Shown in pieces: positions 63,529 through 64,000 of a DNA stretch of 64,000 bases. Origin of the DNA: Halodesulfovibrio marinisediminis DSM 17456 (GTDB lineage Bacteria; Desulfobacterota; Desulfovibrionia; Desulfovibrionales; Desulfovibrionaceae); the NCBI RefSeq assembly GCF_900129975.1, contig NZ_FSRG01000003.1:794997-858996 (forward strand), written 5' to 3'. The first letter of the stretch is position 1. Every line of letters starts with the position of its first letter. The notes under the pieces are model-generated. The model was not told the origin of the DNA and made no database searches. It saw only the letters and a list, made by a program, of their open reading frames with translations. A program made the position numbers and the translations under genes.

Positions 63529-64000
63529 TTATTCAAATAAGTTCGTTTCTTGCAAAGCCGAATCGGTAGAAATAATATTCGTTGAATAAGCTTGGTGCTG
63601 TTCAAACTCAGGCTGACTATTATCGATTTTCTTTGAAAATAGCGCAGCCTTAGCGCGTTTTAGGTTTTCATCAGCTTCTGCATAATATGCAGAATGCATG
63701 GATATGGCTTTTTCAAAGCACTTAACGGCCTTGTCATAGTTTTGCAGCAGATAATATATGTATCCGATATTATTATACGCTACCGCTTCAGATGCTGACA
63801 TTCTAAATGCTTCAAAGGCTTCCTGGTAGCGTTCGGTTTTAACCAGAGCTATGCCCAAGTTATTATAGACTCTTTTTTTAGTATTCCCTGCTTTAATAGC
63901 ATTAATAAAAGCATCTACCGCTTCAGCATGTTTTCCTTGCAACAAATAGCAGGTGCCAAGGTTATTGAGGACATCACCATTATTCGGTTCACATCGTAAC
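63529..64000 (-). CDS. TPR-repeat protein, partial (cut by the right edge)
   Basis: Only the C-terminal 156 or so residues are inside the window; the frame is open to the right edge, so the true start is outside. At least four tetratricopeptide repeats are visible (NNLGTCYLLQGKHAEAVDAF, YNNLGIALVKTERYQEAFEAF, YNNIGYIYYLLQNYDKAVKCF, then HSAYYAEADENLKRAK). A Ser/Thr-rich tail follows with no catalytic motif. It is a protein-interaction scaffold whose role cannot be told from this piece. Confidence 0.8.
   Translation of the reverse strand, partial: LRCEPNNGDVLNNLGTCYLLQGKHAEAVDAFINAIKAGNTKKRVYNNLGIALVKTERYQEAFEAFRMSASEAVAYNNIGYIYYLLQNYDKAVKCFEKAISMHSAYYAEADENLKRAKAALFSKKIDNSQPEFEQHQAYSTNIISTDSALQETNLFE

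Overview
The window looks like chromosomal DNA of a strictly anaerobic, respiratory, Gram-negative delta-type proteobacterium. A marine sulfate reducer of the Desulfovibrio/Halodesulfovibrio kind fits best. This is inferred from gene content (reductive dehalogenase cluster, DUF169/ferredoxin membrane pair, many sensor kinases and GGDEF proteins, DASS dicarboxylate carrier, methylglyoxal synthase) and from the moderately low G+C; no rRNA or marker gene is present to prove it. No tRNA, rRNA, CRISPR array, prophage or insertion sequence was seen.

Layout, left to right. 0-10 kb: a tungstate/molybdate binding protein, a secreted choloylglycine-hydrolase-type amidase, a divergent queuosine pair (yhhQ-type transporter and queF), a pstSCAB-type phosphate transport operon, and an ArnT-like glycosyltransferase carrying an in-frame 195-bp tandem duplication. 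10-25 kb: a DUF169 protein with a polyferredoxin membrane protein; an OmpR-type two-component system followed by a PepSY protein whose start codon sits inside a perfect 17-bp hairpin; an SdiA-regulated-family protein; an AT-rich orphan membrane protein; a very large AsmA/DUF748 envelope protein; a PAS-PAS-GGDEF protein; and a catB-type acetyltransferase with a structured leader. 25-29 kb: a five-gene minus-strand operon in the order ECF sigma factor, membrane protein with a CBM48-like domain, exported protein of unknown function, TPR/OmpA-like lipoprotein, and a strongly charge-segregated Ala/Gly-rich secreted protein. This operon is the best candidate for an undescribed envelope system.

29-50 kb: signalling and transport. 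It holds a SpoIIE phosphatase, a DASS anion carrier, a hybrid kinase overlapping a REC-GGDEF gene, a PhzF protein, an RND pump with its adaptor, a CPA2 antiporter, a chemoreceptor, methylglyoxal synthase, and an AI-2E-type transporter followed by two small membrane proteins. 50-59 kb: a complete organohalide-respiration locus. On the minus strand it runs TPR protein, rdhA, rdhB, rdhC-like FMN-binding protein, a small membrane protein and apbE. It is divergent from a GAF-AAA+-Fis sigma-54 activator, with a near-consensus -24/-12 promoter and repeated upstream motifs between them.

60-63 kb: a TetR regulon with a nitroreductase, tetR, an Old Yellow Enzyme family reductase and an NTF2-like gene broken by a single in-frame stop codon. 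All are linked by copies of a TGTAACGATCGTTACA-type operator. The right edge cuts a TPR gene.
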